From Janthinobacterium sp. 1_2014MBL_MicDiv (GTDB lineage Bacteria > Pseudomonadota > Gammaproteobacteria > Burkholderiales > Burkholderiaceae_D), in contig NZ_CP011319.1 in assembly GCF_001865675.1 (NCBI RefSeq), forward strand, positions 806,001-870,000: DNA of 64,000 nt, given 5' to 3'. The stretch's first letter is position 1. Every line of letters starts with the position of its first letter. Made by a program: the position numbers and the translations under genes. Positions 25,162 through 33,545 of this stretch are shown in pieces. The notes under the pieces were generated by a model. That model searched no databases and was not told the DNA's origin. It was given only the letters and a program-made list of their open reading frames with translations.

Positions 25162-27198
25162 TTAAAAATTCTTTACCAGGGTCAGGCGCAGCGAACGCGA
25201 CTCCACCGGATGGAAGTGGATATCGTCGACGGGCTGCGCCTCGCCGGGCAGGCGCGAGGCATAGTAGTAGTCGATGGCCGAGTCGCGCCGGTTGGCCAGG
25301 TTGAAGCCTTCGAGCTCCACGCGCAAGGTTTTGTCGATCTGGTAGGCGAGGCGCCCGTTCACGCCCACGCTGGCCGAGGAGCGCACGCTGTTGTCCTCGA
25401 TCAGGGGACGCGGGCCGAAGTAGCGCAGGCGCAGGGAGCCGGACCAGGGCCCTTGCGGCGTCAGCGTCAGCGCCAGCTGGGCCACGCCTTCGATGGCGCC
25501 CGGGATGAAGTTGCCGGCCGGGTCGCTGCCGCGCGAGCGGGCGCGCGCATACGCGAGGTCCAGGTCCAGCGACAGCCAGCTGGCCGCCTTGTAGTAACTG
25601 GAAAACTCCACGCCATAGCGGCGGCTGGGGCGGCCCGCCTCGGTGGCGCCGGCGTCGCCGATGAACAGCAGCTCGGAATCGAAGTCCAGGCGGTACAGCG
25701 ACAGCGACGTTTGCAGGCCGGCGATGGCGGCGCTGCGCAAGCCCAGTTCCAATCCGCGCGAGCGCGCCAGCGGCGTGACCTTGTCGGCCGCCTCGCCCGT
25801 TTTCGGGTCGACGGCGATCGTCGTGCCGCGCGCGTCGTTGCTGTGAAAACCATTGCCAATGTTGATATACGCTTCCGTATCGCGCCACGGGCCGGCGATC
25901 ACGCTCAGGCTGGGACTGAACAAATGGTCGCTGGCCTTGCCCGAATTGTCTGCGCGGTCGCTGCGCACGTCGAAGCGGTAGGCGTCCGCGCGCAGACCGG
26001 CCACGGTGCGCAGCCAGGGCGACCAGCGCGTGCTGTTTTCGGCATACACGCCAAGGCTCGATTCGACGATGTGGTCTTGCCGCGTGGTCGACAGGATCTG
26101 GCGCTGCCGCGTGTTGTACAGGCCATTGTGGATATTGTCGTTTTGTAGCTGCAGGCCGATGGTCGTGTCGCTGCTGCCCCTGTCCGTATGGCGGTGCCAG
26201 GTGTGGCTGGCATTGACGCCGGAGGTCACGCGCCGGTCCGGCTGGGCGAACTGGTCGCCATTGTCGGGGTCATCCATCGCATACGTAAAGTTCGAGAACA
26301 GGGCCAGGCGGTTGGCAATGACATAGGCGCTGACCTTCGACGACATGTCGTCCAGGGTCTGGCGCCAGGCGCCCGACAGGCTGTAGCGCTGCGCCTTGCC
26401 GCCATCGCTGGGGTCGACGGCGTCGAAGCGGCCCAGCGTGCCATCCTGCACGGCGCGCAGGGGAATCTGGTCGGTGGCGTTCCAGCTGGCGTCATACGCC
26501 ATGGCCGTCACATTGAAACCGTTGTTGGCATAGCCTTCGCTGTAGCGCAATACGCCATTGCGCTTGCGGTAGCGGTCCGGCTGCGTGAACGGGCCATCGT
26601 TATGCTGCGCCTCGAGCGCGTACAGCAGGCTGCCGCGGCCCGCATCGAACGAGTCGGCCAGCAGCGCGCGGCGAAAGCCGTTCTGTCCGACGCCGACGCT
26701 GGCGATGCCTTGCGTCAGGCGGTTCGCATACACGATGGCGGCCGCGCCGGCCGAGGAAAAGTCGCCCTCCGCCGCCGAATACGGTCCCTTCTTGTAATCG
26801 AGGCGCATGGCCAGTTCGGGGATCAGGAAGTTCAGGTCCGTCCAGCCCTGGCCGTGGCCGTGGCTGCGCTGGTTGACGGGCATCTCGTCGACGGTGGTGC
26901 GCAGGTCGGTGCCGTGGTCAAGGTTGAAGCCGCGCAGGTAAAACTGGTTGGCCTTGCCCTCGCCGCTATGCTGGCTGACGATCAGCCCCGGCACGGCTTC
27001 GAGCAATTCGCCGGGTCGGTAGCTGGTGCGCGCTTCAAGCTGTTTTTGCGTGACGCTGCCGGCGTTGGCCGAGTCGGCCACGCCTAGCTGGTTCATGCGC
27101 GAACCATCGACCAGCACGCGCTGGAAGATGTCGTCGGCCCGGGCGGCGGTTGCTGAAAACAGGGCGGCGAGGAAGAGGGGCAGGTGGCGTGGCGTCAT
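25162..27198 (-). CDS. TonB-dependent outer-membrane receptor
   Basis: A 678-residue receptor with signal peptide (LFLAALFSATAARA). The plug domain is seen at about residues 40-150 (LLEAVPGLIVSQHSGEGKANQFYLRGFNLDHGTD), followed by a 22-strand-like barrel of alternating aromatic residues ending in ...LRLTLVKNF, the usual C-terminal Phe for BAM insertion. It is the last gene of an M1 peptidase-DUF6702-receptor operon, 37 nt downstream of the small gene. The substrate is not known; His-rich plug residues (RSHGHGQGW) could hint at a metal or metal complex. Confidence 0.9.
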   Translation of the reverse strand: MTPRHLPLFLAALFSATAARADDIFQRVLVDGSRMNQLGVADSANAGSVTQKQLEARTSYRPGELLEAVPGLIVSQHSGEGKANQFYLRGFNLDHGTDLRTTVDEMPVNQRSHGHGQGWTDLNFLIPELAMRLDYKKGPYSAAEGDFSSAGAAAIVYANRLTQGIASVGVGQNGFRRALLADSFDAGRGSLLYALEAQHNDGPFTQPDRYRKRNGVLRYSEGYANNGFNVTAMAYDASWNATDQIPLRAVQDGTLGRFDAVDPSDGGKAQRYSLSGAWRQTLDDMSSKVSAYVIANRLALFSNFTYAMDDPDNGDQFAQPDRRVTSGVNASHTWHRHTDRGSSDTTIGLQLQNDNIHNGLYNTRQRQILSTTRQDHIVESSLGVYAENSTRWSPWLRTVAGLRADAYRFDVRSDRADNSGKASDHLFSPSLSVIAGPWRDTEAYINIGNGFHSNDARGTTIAVDPKTGEAADKVTPLARSRGLELGLRSAAIAGLQTSLSLYRLDFDSELLFIGDAGATEAGRPSRRYGVEFSSYYKAASWLSLDLDLAYARARSRGSDPAGNFIPGAIEGVAQLALTLTPQGPWSGSLRLRYFGPRPLIEDNSVRSSASVGVNGRLAYQIDKTLRVELEGFNLANRRDSAIDYYYASRLPGEAQPVDDIHFHPVESRSLRLTLVKNF

Positions 27199-27235
27199 GG
27201 GTCCATGGGTGCGGCGGGGCGTGGCCCCTGCCGGT

Positions 27236-27724
27236 TTATTTGATCGGCAGCTCGGTGTGCTGGTGGTCGAAGAACAGCGTCTGGATGGCGCCGCCGTCCT
27301 GCACGTTGAGGGTGTTGCGCTGGCTGGGCAGGAAGTCGATCAGCAGCTGGTTGTGGATGCGCGTGGCGGGCGCCAGGCGCGTGTGCTCGATCTCCTGGAA
27401 GATCACCACGTTGTCAGCATTGACCTTCATGCCGACCCAGTTCAGGCGCAGGCGCTTGCCATCCGCGCCGGTGATATGGAACTGCCTGTCCACGTAGCGG
27501 CGCAGCGCCGCCTCGCTGTCTTCCTGGCCCAGGTCGAACTGGCGCTGGTACAGATTCGTCAGCAGCGCTTCCACGTCGTGGCCCGTGTAGGTATGCACCA
27601 CTTCCGTGCTGCCGCTGGCCGCGTTGTAGCTGATGTCGGCGATGCCCATGTGGAAGTTGTGGGCGCCGGCCGCCATGCTGGCGCAGGCCAGCATGGCGGC
27701 GGCCAGCACGCGCCAGCGCTTCAC
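27236..27724 (-). CDS. DUF6702-like periplasmic protein
   Basis: A 162-residue exported protein. A signal peptide (VLAAAMLACASMAAGAHNFH) is followed by a beta-rich domain (GIADISYNAASGSTEVVHTYTGHDVEALL...) like the DUF6702 family. I know no function for it. The start is GTG at 27724, sharing GTGA with the stop of the M1 peptidase gene, so translation is coupled. The protein ends with an HQHTELPIK tail. Confidence 0.7.
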   Translation of the reverse strand: MKRWRVLAAAMLACASMAAGAHNFHMGIADISYNAASGSTEVVHTYTGHDVEALLTNLYQRQFDLGQEDSEAALRRYVDRQFHITGADGKRLRLNWVGMKVNADNVVIFQEIEHTRLAPATRIHNQLLIDFLPSQRNTLNVQDGGAIQTLFFDHQHTELPIK

Positions 27725-30093
27725 GCCTCGTCGTCCTTGGCCGAGCCGCCGTTCTTGCCTTTCAACGGCGTATTAAAATCCTGCATCAGGTTATCCCTGG
27801 GCGCCTTCTCGCTCTTGAACAGCTCCAGGCGCGATGGCGTGATCTTGCGCGGCCAGGCATTGTTGCTGGTGTCGATATCGGCCGTTTCCCAGTACGGGTC
27901 TTGCACCAGGCCCACCATCGGTTCGTCCGTGATGACGACCTTGGTGATTTTCTTCGGCGAGTAGCGCCACACTTCGGCCGGCACGCGCTCGACGTATTTC
28001 TTGCCGCTCTTGAGTTCAATTTCCAGTATCAGCGGCATCACCATGCCGCCCAGGTTCGACAGGTCCACCAGGTACAGGTGTTTGCCCTGTTTCAGCAAGT
28101 CCTTTTCCCATGGCTCCAGCTTGTCCAGCGCTTCGGCGTAGGCGTTGCGGTCCTTGTTGGTCACCGTGAAATCGTCGTGCTGGTTGTAGAAATCCTTCAG
28201 CTCAGGATGCGCGTCGACGCGGCGCGGCATGCCCTTGTTGGCGCGGTCCGTGACGGATTCCGGCTGGGCGCCTTTCTGCGCTTTTTTCCAGGCCTTTTCC
28301 GTTTCCGGATTTTTTGAACTCACGCCATATTCGGTGATGCCGTCGATGCTGATGTCGACCGGGTCGGTCGTGTAAAACCAGCCGCGCCAGAACCAGTCCA
28401 GGTCCGTGCCGGAAGCGTCTTCCATGGTGCGGAAGAAGTCGGCCGGCGTGGGGCGCTTGAACTTCCAGCGCTGCGCATATTCCTTGAACGCATAGTCGAA
28501 CAGCTCGCGCCCGAGGATGGTTTCGCGCAGGATGTTCAGGCCCGCCGCCGGCTTGGCGTAGGCGTTGTTGCCGAACTGCAGCAAGGACTCGGAATTGGTC
28601 ATGATGGGCACCTGATCGCGGCTACGCATGTAGTCGACGATTTCGCGCGGCTCGCCGCGCGAGGCCGGATAATGCTCTTCCCATGCCTGCTGCGCCAGGT
28701 ATTGCACGAAGGTGTTCAGGCCCTCGTCCATCCACGTCCACTGGCGCTCGTCCGAGTTGATGACCATCGGGTAGTAGTTGTGCCCGACTTCATGGATGAT
28801 GACGCCGATCAGGCCGTACTTGGTGCGCTTGGAATATGTCAGCGCGCCCGTTTTCTTGTCTTTCACCGGGCGCGGGCCGTTGAAGGAGATCATCGGATAC
28901 TCCATGCCGCCCACCGGGCCGTTGACGGAGATCGCCGTCGGGTACGGGTAGTCGATGCTGTACTTGTTGTACTGCTCGATGGTGTGCACGATGGCTTGCG
29001 TGCTGTATTTTTCCCACAGCGGATTGCCTTCCTTCGGATAGTAGGACATGGCCATCAGCTTGCTGCCGCCCTTGTCGTAGCCCTGCGCATCCCAGATGAA
29101 CTTGCGGCTCGAGGCCCAGGCGAAGTCGCGCACGTTGGACGCCTTGAAGTGCCACGTCTTTTGCGCGCGGCTGACGGATTTCTCGGCCGCTTCCGCTTCC
29201 TTCTGCGTGACGATGATGACGGGCTTATCGCTGGTGCGGGCTTTCTCCAGGCGCTCGCGCTGTGCGCTGGAGAGCACGTCCTGCGGATTTTGCAGTTCGC
29301 CCGTGGAGGCGACGATATGGTCGGCCGGCACCGTCAGCTGCACGTCATAGTCGCCGAACTCCAGCGTGAATTCGCCCGAGCCGAGGAACTGCTTGTGCTG
29401 CCAGCCGGCCGCGTCGTAGTAGGCCGCCATGCGGGGGAACCACTGCGCCACTTCGAACAGGGCGTTCTTGTCGTCGAAGACTTCATAGCCGGCGCGCCCG
29501 CCCAGCACCTTCTGCTCGTTGATGCGGTAATCCCAGTCGATCTGGAAGCTGAAGTCCTGGCCCGGCTTCAACGGCTGCGGCAGGTCGATGCGCATCATGG
29601 TGCGGTTCACTACATATTTCAAAGGCTGGCCATCGGCGCCTTTCAGGGCGCGGATATTGAAGCCGCCCTGGAAGTCGCCGCGCGCCAGCATGCCGCGCAA
29701 GCCTTCGAACTTCATGCTGTCCTCGCCCGTCTTGGCCCACGCCTGGCGCGACGGCGCCGTGGTCATGCGGCGGGCGTCGGAATCGGGTTTGTAGATATTC
29801 TGGTCCAGCTGCACCCACAGGTAGCCCAGGGTATCGGGCGACTGGTTATGGTAGGTGATGGTGCCGCTGCCGGCGATCTCGCGTTTGGCCTCGTCCAGGG
29901 TGGCGCGGATGGTGTAGTCGGCGCGCTGCTGCCAGTAGGCGTGGCCCGGCGCGCCGGAGGCGGTGCGGTAGGTATTCGGGGTGGGCAGCAATTCCTCGAG
30001 CTGGCGGAACTTGTCGTCGAATGGCTCGGCGGCGAAGGCCGAGACGGTAAAGCAGAGAGCCAACGAGGCAACGGAGCCGAAAGGTATGCGCAT
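27721..30093 (-). CDS. exported M1-family metallopeptidase
   Basis: A 790-residue zinc peptidase with a signal peptide (FGSVASLALCFTVSAFAAEP), so periplasmic or outer-membrane associated, unlike PepN. The zinc site is HEVGH (434-438) with third ligand Glu457 in WMDEGLNTFVQYL. The long N-terminal beta domain (about 60-300) and GGMEYPMISFNGPR, the exopeptidase-like motif, resemble the M1 group near leukotriene A4 hydrolase. I start it at MRIPFG (30093), with CAGGGTG upstream. It is the first gene of the operon with a DUF6702 protein and a TonB receptor. Confidence 0.92.
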   Translation of the reverse strand: MRIPFGSVASLALCFTVSAFAAEPFDDKFRQLEELLPTPNTYRTASGAPGHAYWQQRADYTIRATLDEAKREIAGSGTITYHNQSPDTLGYLWVQLDQNIYKPDSDARRMTTAPSRQAWAKTGEDSMKFEGLRGMLARGDFQGGFNIRALKGADGQPLKYVVNRTMMRIDLPQPLKPGQDFSFQIDWDYRINEQKVLGGRAGYEVFDDKNALFEVAQWFPRMAAYYDAAGWQHKQFLGSGEFTLEFGDYDVQLTVPADHIVASTGELQNPQDVLSSAQRERLEKARTSDKPVIIVTQKEAEAAEKSVSRAQKTWHFKASNVRDFAWASSRKFIWDAQGYDKGGSKLMAMSYYPKEGNPLWEKYSTQAIVHTIEQYNKYSIDYPYPTAISVNGPVGGMEYPMISFNGPRPVKDKKTGALTYSKRTKYGLIGVIIHEVGHNYYPMVINSDERQWTWMDEGLNTFVQYLAQQAWEEHYPASRGEPREIVDYMRSRDQVPIMTNSESLLQFGNNAYAKPAAGLNILRETILGRELFDYAFKEYAQRWKFKRPTPADFFRTMEDASGTDLDWFWRGWFYTTDPVDISIDGITEYGVSSKNPETEKAWKKAQKGAQPESVTDRANKGMPRRVDAHPELKDFYNQHDDFTVTNKDRNAYAEALDKLEPWEKDLLKQGKHLYLVDLSNLGGMVMPLILEIELKSGKKYVERVPAEVWRYSPKKITKVVITDEPMVGLVQDPYWETADIDTSNNAWPRKITPSRLELFKSEKAPRDNLMQDFNTPLKGKNGGSAKDDEA

Positions 30094-30258
30094 ATTCACC
30101 CTGATGTTGTTGTAAGGAAATAGTGGCAACTATTCTATACGCAGGGTGATGGCCGCCTTGTATCGTTTTGTAATAAAGAAAGGCGGATTTTGCGCCAGCT
30201 TTTGCCTGGCGCCGTCAGGCTCATGCTTTGCCTGATTTTGCTTGGAAAAACAGCCTGT

Positions 30259-30720
30259 TTACTCACTTTTCATCAGGCTGTCGCGCAACTGGTTCAGTTG
30301 TTGTTTCATGTCCACAACTTGCTCCACGCTGCAGTGGCTGGCCGTCAGGATGGCCTCGGGCAGCAGGGCCGCCTCGTGGCGCAGCTGGTCGCCCTGTTCG
30401 GTGAGGGAAATGATGACCTGGCGCTCGTCGCTGGCGGCGCGCGCGCGTGTCAACAGGCCCGATTGCTCCATGCGCTTGAGCAGGGGCGTCAGGGTGGCCG
30501 AATCGAGGAACAGGCGCTCGCCCACTTCCGATACCGTCAAGCCGTCGCGCTCCCACAGTACCATCATCACCAGGTATTGCGAATACGTGAGGCCCAGCTT
30601 GCGCAGGAGCTTGCGGTACAGCTTGTTCATGGCGAGCGAGGTCGAGTACAGCGCAAAGCACAGCTGGCTGTCCAGGCGCGGCACCTGGTGCAGCGGGTTG
30701 GGGGAGGTGGTGGTATCCAT
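30259..30720 (-). CDS. MarR-family regulator of the OhrR type
   Basis: A 153-residue winged-helix repressor. The sensing cysteine sits in SQLCFALYSTS (Cys21), the place of the peroxidatic Cys of OhrR, and a second one, Cys130, matches the resolving Cys of two-cysteine OhrR proteins. The DNA-binding part is LTVSEVGERLFLDSATLTPLLKRMEQSGLL with the wing Arg in ASDERQ. OhrR normally represses ohr, an organic hydroperoxide reductase, but no ohr gene is adjacent; the neighbour is an unrelated sugar-isomerase operon. The promoter sits so close to the ATG that the mRNA is probably leaderless. Confidence 0.9.
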   Translation of the reverse strand: MDTTTSPNPLHQVPRLDSQLCFALYSTSLAMNKLYRKLLRKLGLTYSQYLVMMVLWERDGLTVSEVGERLFLDSATLTPLLKRMEQSGLLTRARAASDERQVIISLTEQGDQLRHEAALLPEAILTASHCSVEQVVDMKQQLNQLRDSLMKSE

Positions 30721-30726
30721 GGAGAC

Positions 30727-30755
30727 AGTATATATAGCGCACTACTTAATGACAA
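30727..30755 (-). promoter_or_regulatory. strong sigma-70 promoter of the OhrR-type gene
   Basis: On the minus strand TTGTCA (30750-30755) and TATACT (30727-30732) are spaced by exactly 17 nt. The -10 ends 6 nt before the ATG at 30720, so transcription should start at or next to the A of the start codon. AGTA/TACT around the spacer gives a loosely symmetric element. Confidence 0.7.
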
Positions 30756-30821
30756 GCGTGGCTGGCCTGCACCCACGCACCGGACCCGTGTGGCCCGGCG
30801 CGTGGGTGCGGCCGTGGCGAA

Positions 30822-31640
30822 CTAGCGCGCGTAGCGGGCGCGCAGCAGATGCAGCATGGCGACGTTCTGCTGCCAGGCGTCGGCCACGGGCTGCTGCGTC
30901 CAGGGCAGGGTTTGCGTGTACGGGGCGGGACCGAATTCCGGCGTAAACGTCATGCGCTCGGCGCCGGCGGCGCGGCGCAGGACGACGATGGCGTCCCACC
31001 ACGCCAGGTGGGCGTCGAGGGCTGGCTTGGCTTCCGGCGCGCGGAAGTCGGCCACCTGCGGGCCCTGGGCATGGCCGACGCGCGCGTGCACGTGGCGCAC
31101 CAGCGGCAGCACTTGCGCCAGGGTCTGCGGCTGGTCTTCCAGCAGGGATTCGCAGGCGCAGCACCAGTGCGACAGGTCCGCCGTCAGCGGCAAGTCGGGA
31201 TACTGGTCCAGGTAGGGCAGCAGCAGCATCGGGTGGCCGCTGAAGCGGCTGCGGTGGATTTCATGCACGATGGGCACGCCGTGCTTTGCCGAGATGGCGG
31301 CGGCCAGCTCGATCAGCTGCGCGTTCTGCGCCGGCGTATAAAAATCCTTGCCCGTGTGCGTGTTGACCAGCACGGGGCGCGCCAGGCAGGCGTTCTCCAG
31401 CAGCTCGGCCAGGGCCGCGCGGTGCAGGGCGAAATCGCTGTGGAACACGGTTTCCCATTGCGCGGCGATCAGTTCCAGTCCGGCCCTGGCGATGCGGTCC
31501 GTCCACTCCTCGCGCAGGGCCGCGTCCAGCGGCAGCGACATCTCGATGCCGTCGAAGCCGGCCGCCAGCACCTTGTCGATGAAGACGTCGGGTGGCAGGT
31601 CGTTATTGCCCCAGTGGGCGGCGAAAACCTGGATGCGCAT
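30822..31640 (-). CDS. sugar phosphate isomerase/epimerase family TIM-barrel protein
   Basis: A 272-residue xylose-isomerase-like TIM barrel (AP_endonuc_2 family). Segments such as GFDGIEMSLPLD, VLVNTHTGKDFY, VPIVHEIHRSRFS and LPLTADLSHWCC place metal ligands (Glu, Asp, His) in the usual order, with the last Glu in MTFTPEFGPAPY. The substrate is unknown; relatives act on ketoses or inositol derivatives. The start at 31640 overlaps the stop of the PhyH gene by one base (TGATG), so the two are co-translated and probably act in one pathway. Confidence 0.8.
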   Translation of the reverse strand: MRIQVFAAHWGNNDLPPDVFIDKVLAAGFDGIEMSLPLDAALREEWTDRIARAGLELIAAQWETVFHSDFALHRAALAELLENACLARPVLVNTHTGKDFYTPAQNAQLIELAAAISAKHGVPIVHEIHRSRFSGHPMLLLPYLDQYPDLPLTADLSHWCCACESLLEDQPQTLAQVLPLVRHVHARVGHAQGPQVADFRAPEAKPALDAHLAWWDAIVVLRRAAGAERMTFTPEFGPAPYTQTLPWTQQPVADAWQQNVAMLHLLRARYAR

Positions 31641-32478
31641 CAGACGAAGCCCCGCACGGGGAACGATGCATCGCGCTGTATCCAGTTGTGGGCCGCGTAT
31701 TCGGTCTGGCCATCGGTGGCGTGCAGGGTGTAGGCGTGGCGCGAGACGGGCGAGCGGTTCGGCGCGCTGTAGTGGGGCAGCAAGCCATGGAAGCAGACGA
31801 GGGCGCCGGCCTTGACTTCGAGCGGCACGGCCGTGCTGTCGTCGGGCCAGGGCATGGCGTCGAGTTTTTCCACGCGCACCTGGTCGCCGTTGCGGATGAA
31901 GCGTTCGCGCAGCGGGCCGCGGTGGCCGCCCGGTTCCGCCCACAGGCAGCCGTTTTCCAGGGTGGCGTCTTCCAGCGCGAACCAGAAGGTGGTCACGCTG
32001 ACCGGCGTGGTCTCGAAATACGTGGCGTCCTGGTGCCAGCGCACTTCGCCGCCGATGCCGGGCTGCTTGAAGATGTACATCGATTGCCATACCTGCGCGT
32101 CCGCCAGGCCCAGGTCGCGCGCCACTTCGGCCAGCTTCGGGTCGGCCGAAAAGGCGCGGAAGACGGGGTCCAGGTCATGCATGGCGTGGCCGATCTTGTT
32201 GATCGACAGCGACTTGGCTTGCTTCAGCTGGCCGTCCGCGCCGAATGCCTCTTCCTCGAAGAAGCAGCGGATGGTGTTGTCGGAAGCGAGGAAATAATCG
32301 TTGGTATTCTTCGCCTGGTCGCGCGTGGTGAAGATGGACTGGCTGACGTTGGGATCGAATTCGTTGACAATCTGCTCGGCGCGCGCGCGCAGGGCGGCGA
32401 TTGCGTCCGCGCCCTTGAAATCGGGCAGGATGAGGTAGCCGTCGCGTTGGTACTGTTCTTGTTGTTCGATCGTTAGCA
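31640..32478 (-). CDS. phytanoyl-CoA dioxygenase (PhyH)-family enzyme
   Basis: A 279-residue 2-oxoglutarate/iron oxygenase. The iron triad is likely His and Asp in RWHQDATYF and the His in ALVCFHGLLPHYSAPN, with SRHAYTLH binding 2-oxoglutarate. N-terminal EQQEQYQRDGYLILPDF is typical of PhyH. It is the first gene of the operon with the isomerase and diverges from a LysR gene. I start it at MLTIEQQ, where GGAG lies 8 nt upstream; the frame is open further but shows no family sequence. The substrate may be a small polar compound rather than an acyl-CoA. Confidence 0.85.
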
Positions 32479-32557
32479 TGGCGGCGGCTCCGGAGGTGTA
32501 TGGAAAACGCCATTGTAGGTGGCTGCAGGCGGGCAAACAATCGGCCAACGGTTGACA

Positions 32558-32582
32558 GATTGTCGCTCAAACGATGACAATC
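32558..32582. promoter_or_regulatory. LysR-type T-N11-A operator
   Basis: GATTGTC (32558-32564) and GACAATC (32576-32582) are perfect inverted arms separated by exactly 11 nt, the classic LysR recognition layout. It lies between the PhyH and LysR genes and overlaps the upstream candidate start ATG at 32574. Confidence 0.75.
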
Positions 32583-32588
32583 TTTGAT

Positions 32589-33542
32589 ATGGATCAATTA
32601 AAAGCGATGGAAATCTTTGTCGAAGTGGCGCGCCAGCGCAGCTTCACCGTGGCTGGCCAGCGCCTGGGTCTGACGCGCGCCATGGTCAGCAAGACCATCA
32701 TGCAGCTCGAGGAACGCCTGCACGCGCGCCTGCTGCACCGCTCCACGCGTGAAGTGAGCCTGACGGACGCGGGGCGCGCCTACCTGGCGCCGTGCATGGC
32801 CACCGTCAGCCAGGCGCAGGAGGCGGCGCGCATGGTGGCACACGTGGCGCAAGCGGGCGCTGGATTGGCCGGGCCGCTGCGCATCCAGGCGCCGTCGAGT
32901 TTTGGCAGTGCCTGGCTGGCCGACGCCGTCGCGCGTTTCAGCCTGCTGCACCCGCAGGTGCAGGCCGAACTGTTTGTCGACGACGCGCTGCTCGACCCGA
33001 TACGCCACGGCTTTGATCTGACCATCCGCGTGGGCGGCATCCCCGACAGCAGCGCGCTGGCCATGCGCCCGCTGGCGCCGTGCCGCGCCGTGCTGTGCGC
33101 CAGCCCCGCCTATCTGGCGCAATGGGGCGTGCCGCAGGCGCCGCAGGATTTATTGAACCATCAGTGCCTGCATTTCAGCCACCTGACCGATGGCACGAAC
33201 TGGCATTTCCAGAAGGGAGAAGGGGAGCGGCGCGAGGCGGTGAGCGTGCGCGTGCAGGCGGGTTTCACGGCAAATAACGGCCTGGTGCTGCACCAGGCGG
33301 CGCAGCGCGGGCTCGGCATCGTCTACAGCACCACCTTCCTCGCCTGGCGCAACCTGCTCGACGGCAGCCTGCTGCCCGTGCTATCGGGCTGGGACCTGCC
33401 GCTCAATCACCTGAGCGCCCTGTATCCGGCCAGCCGCCAGCCATCGCCCAAGGTGCGCGCGCTGATCGATTTCCTGGTAGCCGAATACCAGCCCGTGCCG
33501 CCGTGGGACCGCGAGCTGGCAGCGGCCGGATTTTTCAGTTGA
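32589..33542 (+). CDS. LysR-family transcription regulator
   Basis: A 317-residue regulator. The N-terminal winged helix is MEIFVEVARQRSFTVAGQRLGLTRAMVSKTIMQLEERLHARLL, followed by the substrate-binding fold. It diverges from the PhyH-isomerase operon and probably controls it, since LysR genes usually regulate the adjacent divergent operon. I prefer ATG 32589 (MDQLKAMEIF), the normal beginning for this subfamily; ATG 32574 lies inside the operator repeat. Confidence 0.9.
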   Translation: MDQLKAMEIFVEVARQRSFTVAGQRLGLTRAMVSKTIMQLEERLHARLLHRSTREVSLTDAGRAYLAPCMATVSQAQEAARMVAHVAQAGAGLAGPLRIQAPSSFGSAWLADAVARFSLLHPQVQAELFVDDALLDPIRHGFDLTIRVGGIPDSSALAMRPLAPCRAVLCASPAYLAQWGVPQAPQDLLNHQCLHFSHLTDGTNWHFQKGEGERREAVSVRVQAGFTANNGLVLHQAAQRGLGIVYSTTFLAWRNLLDGSLLPVLSGWDLPLNHLSALYPASRQPSPKVRALIDFLVAEYQPVPPWDRELAAAGFFS

Positions 33543-33545
33543 GGC

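Noticed and set aside
30822..32090. longer version of the isomerase gene
   Set aside because: The extra N-terminal part is out-of-frame sequence of the PhyH gene; the TGATG overlap at 31640 gives the natural start.
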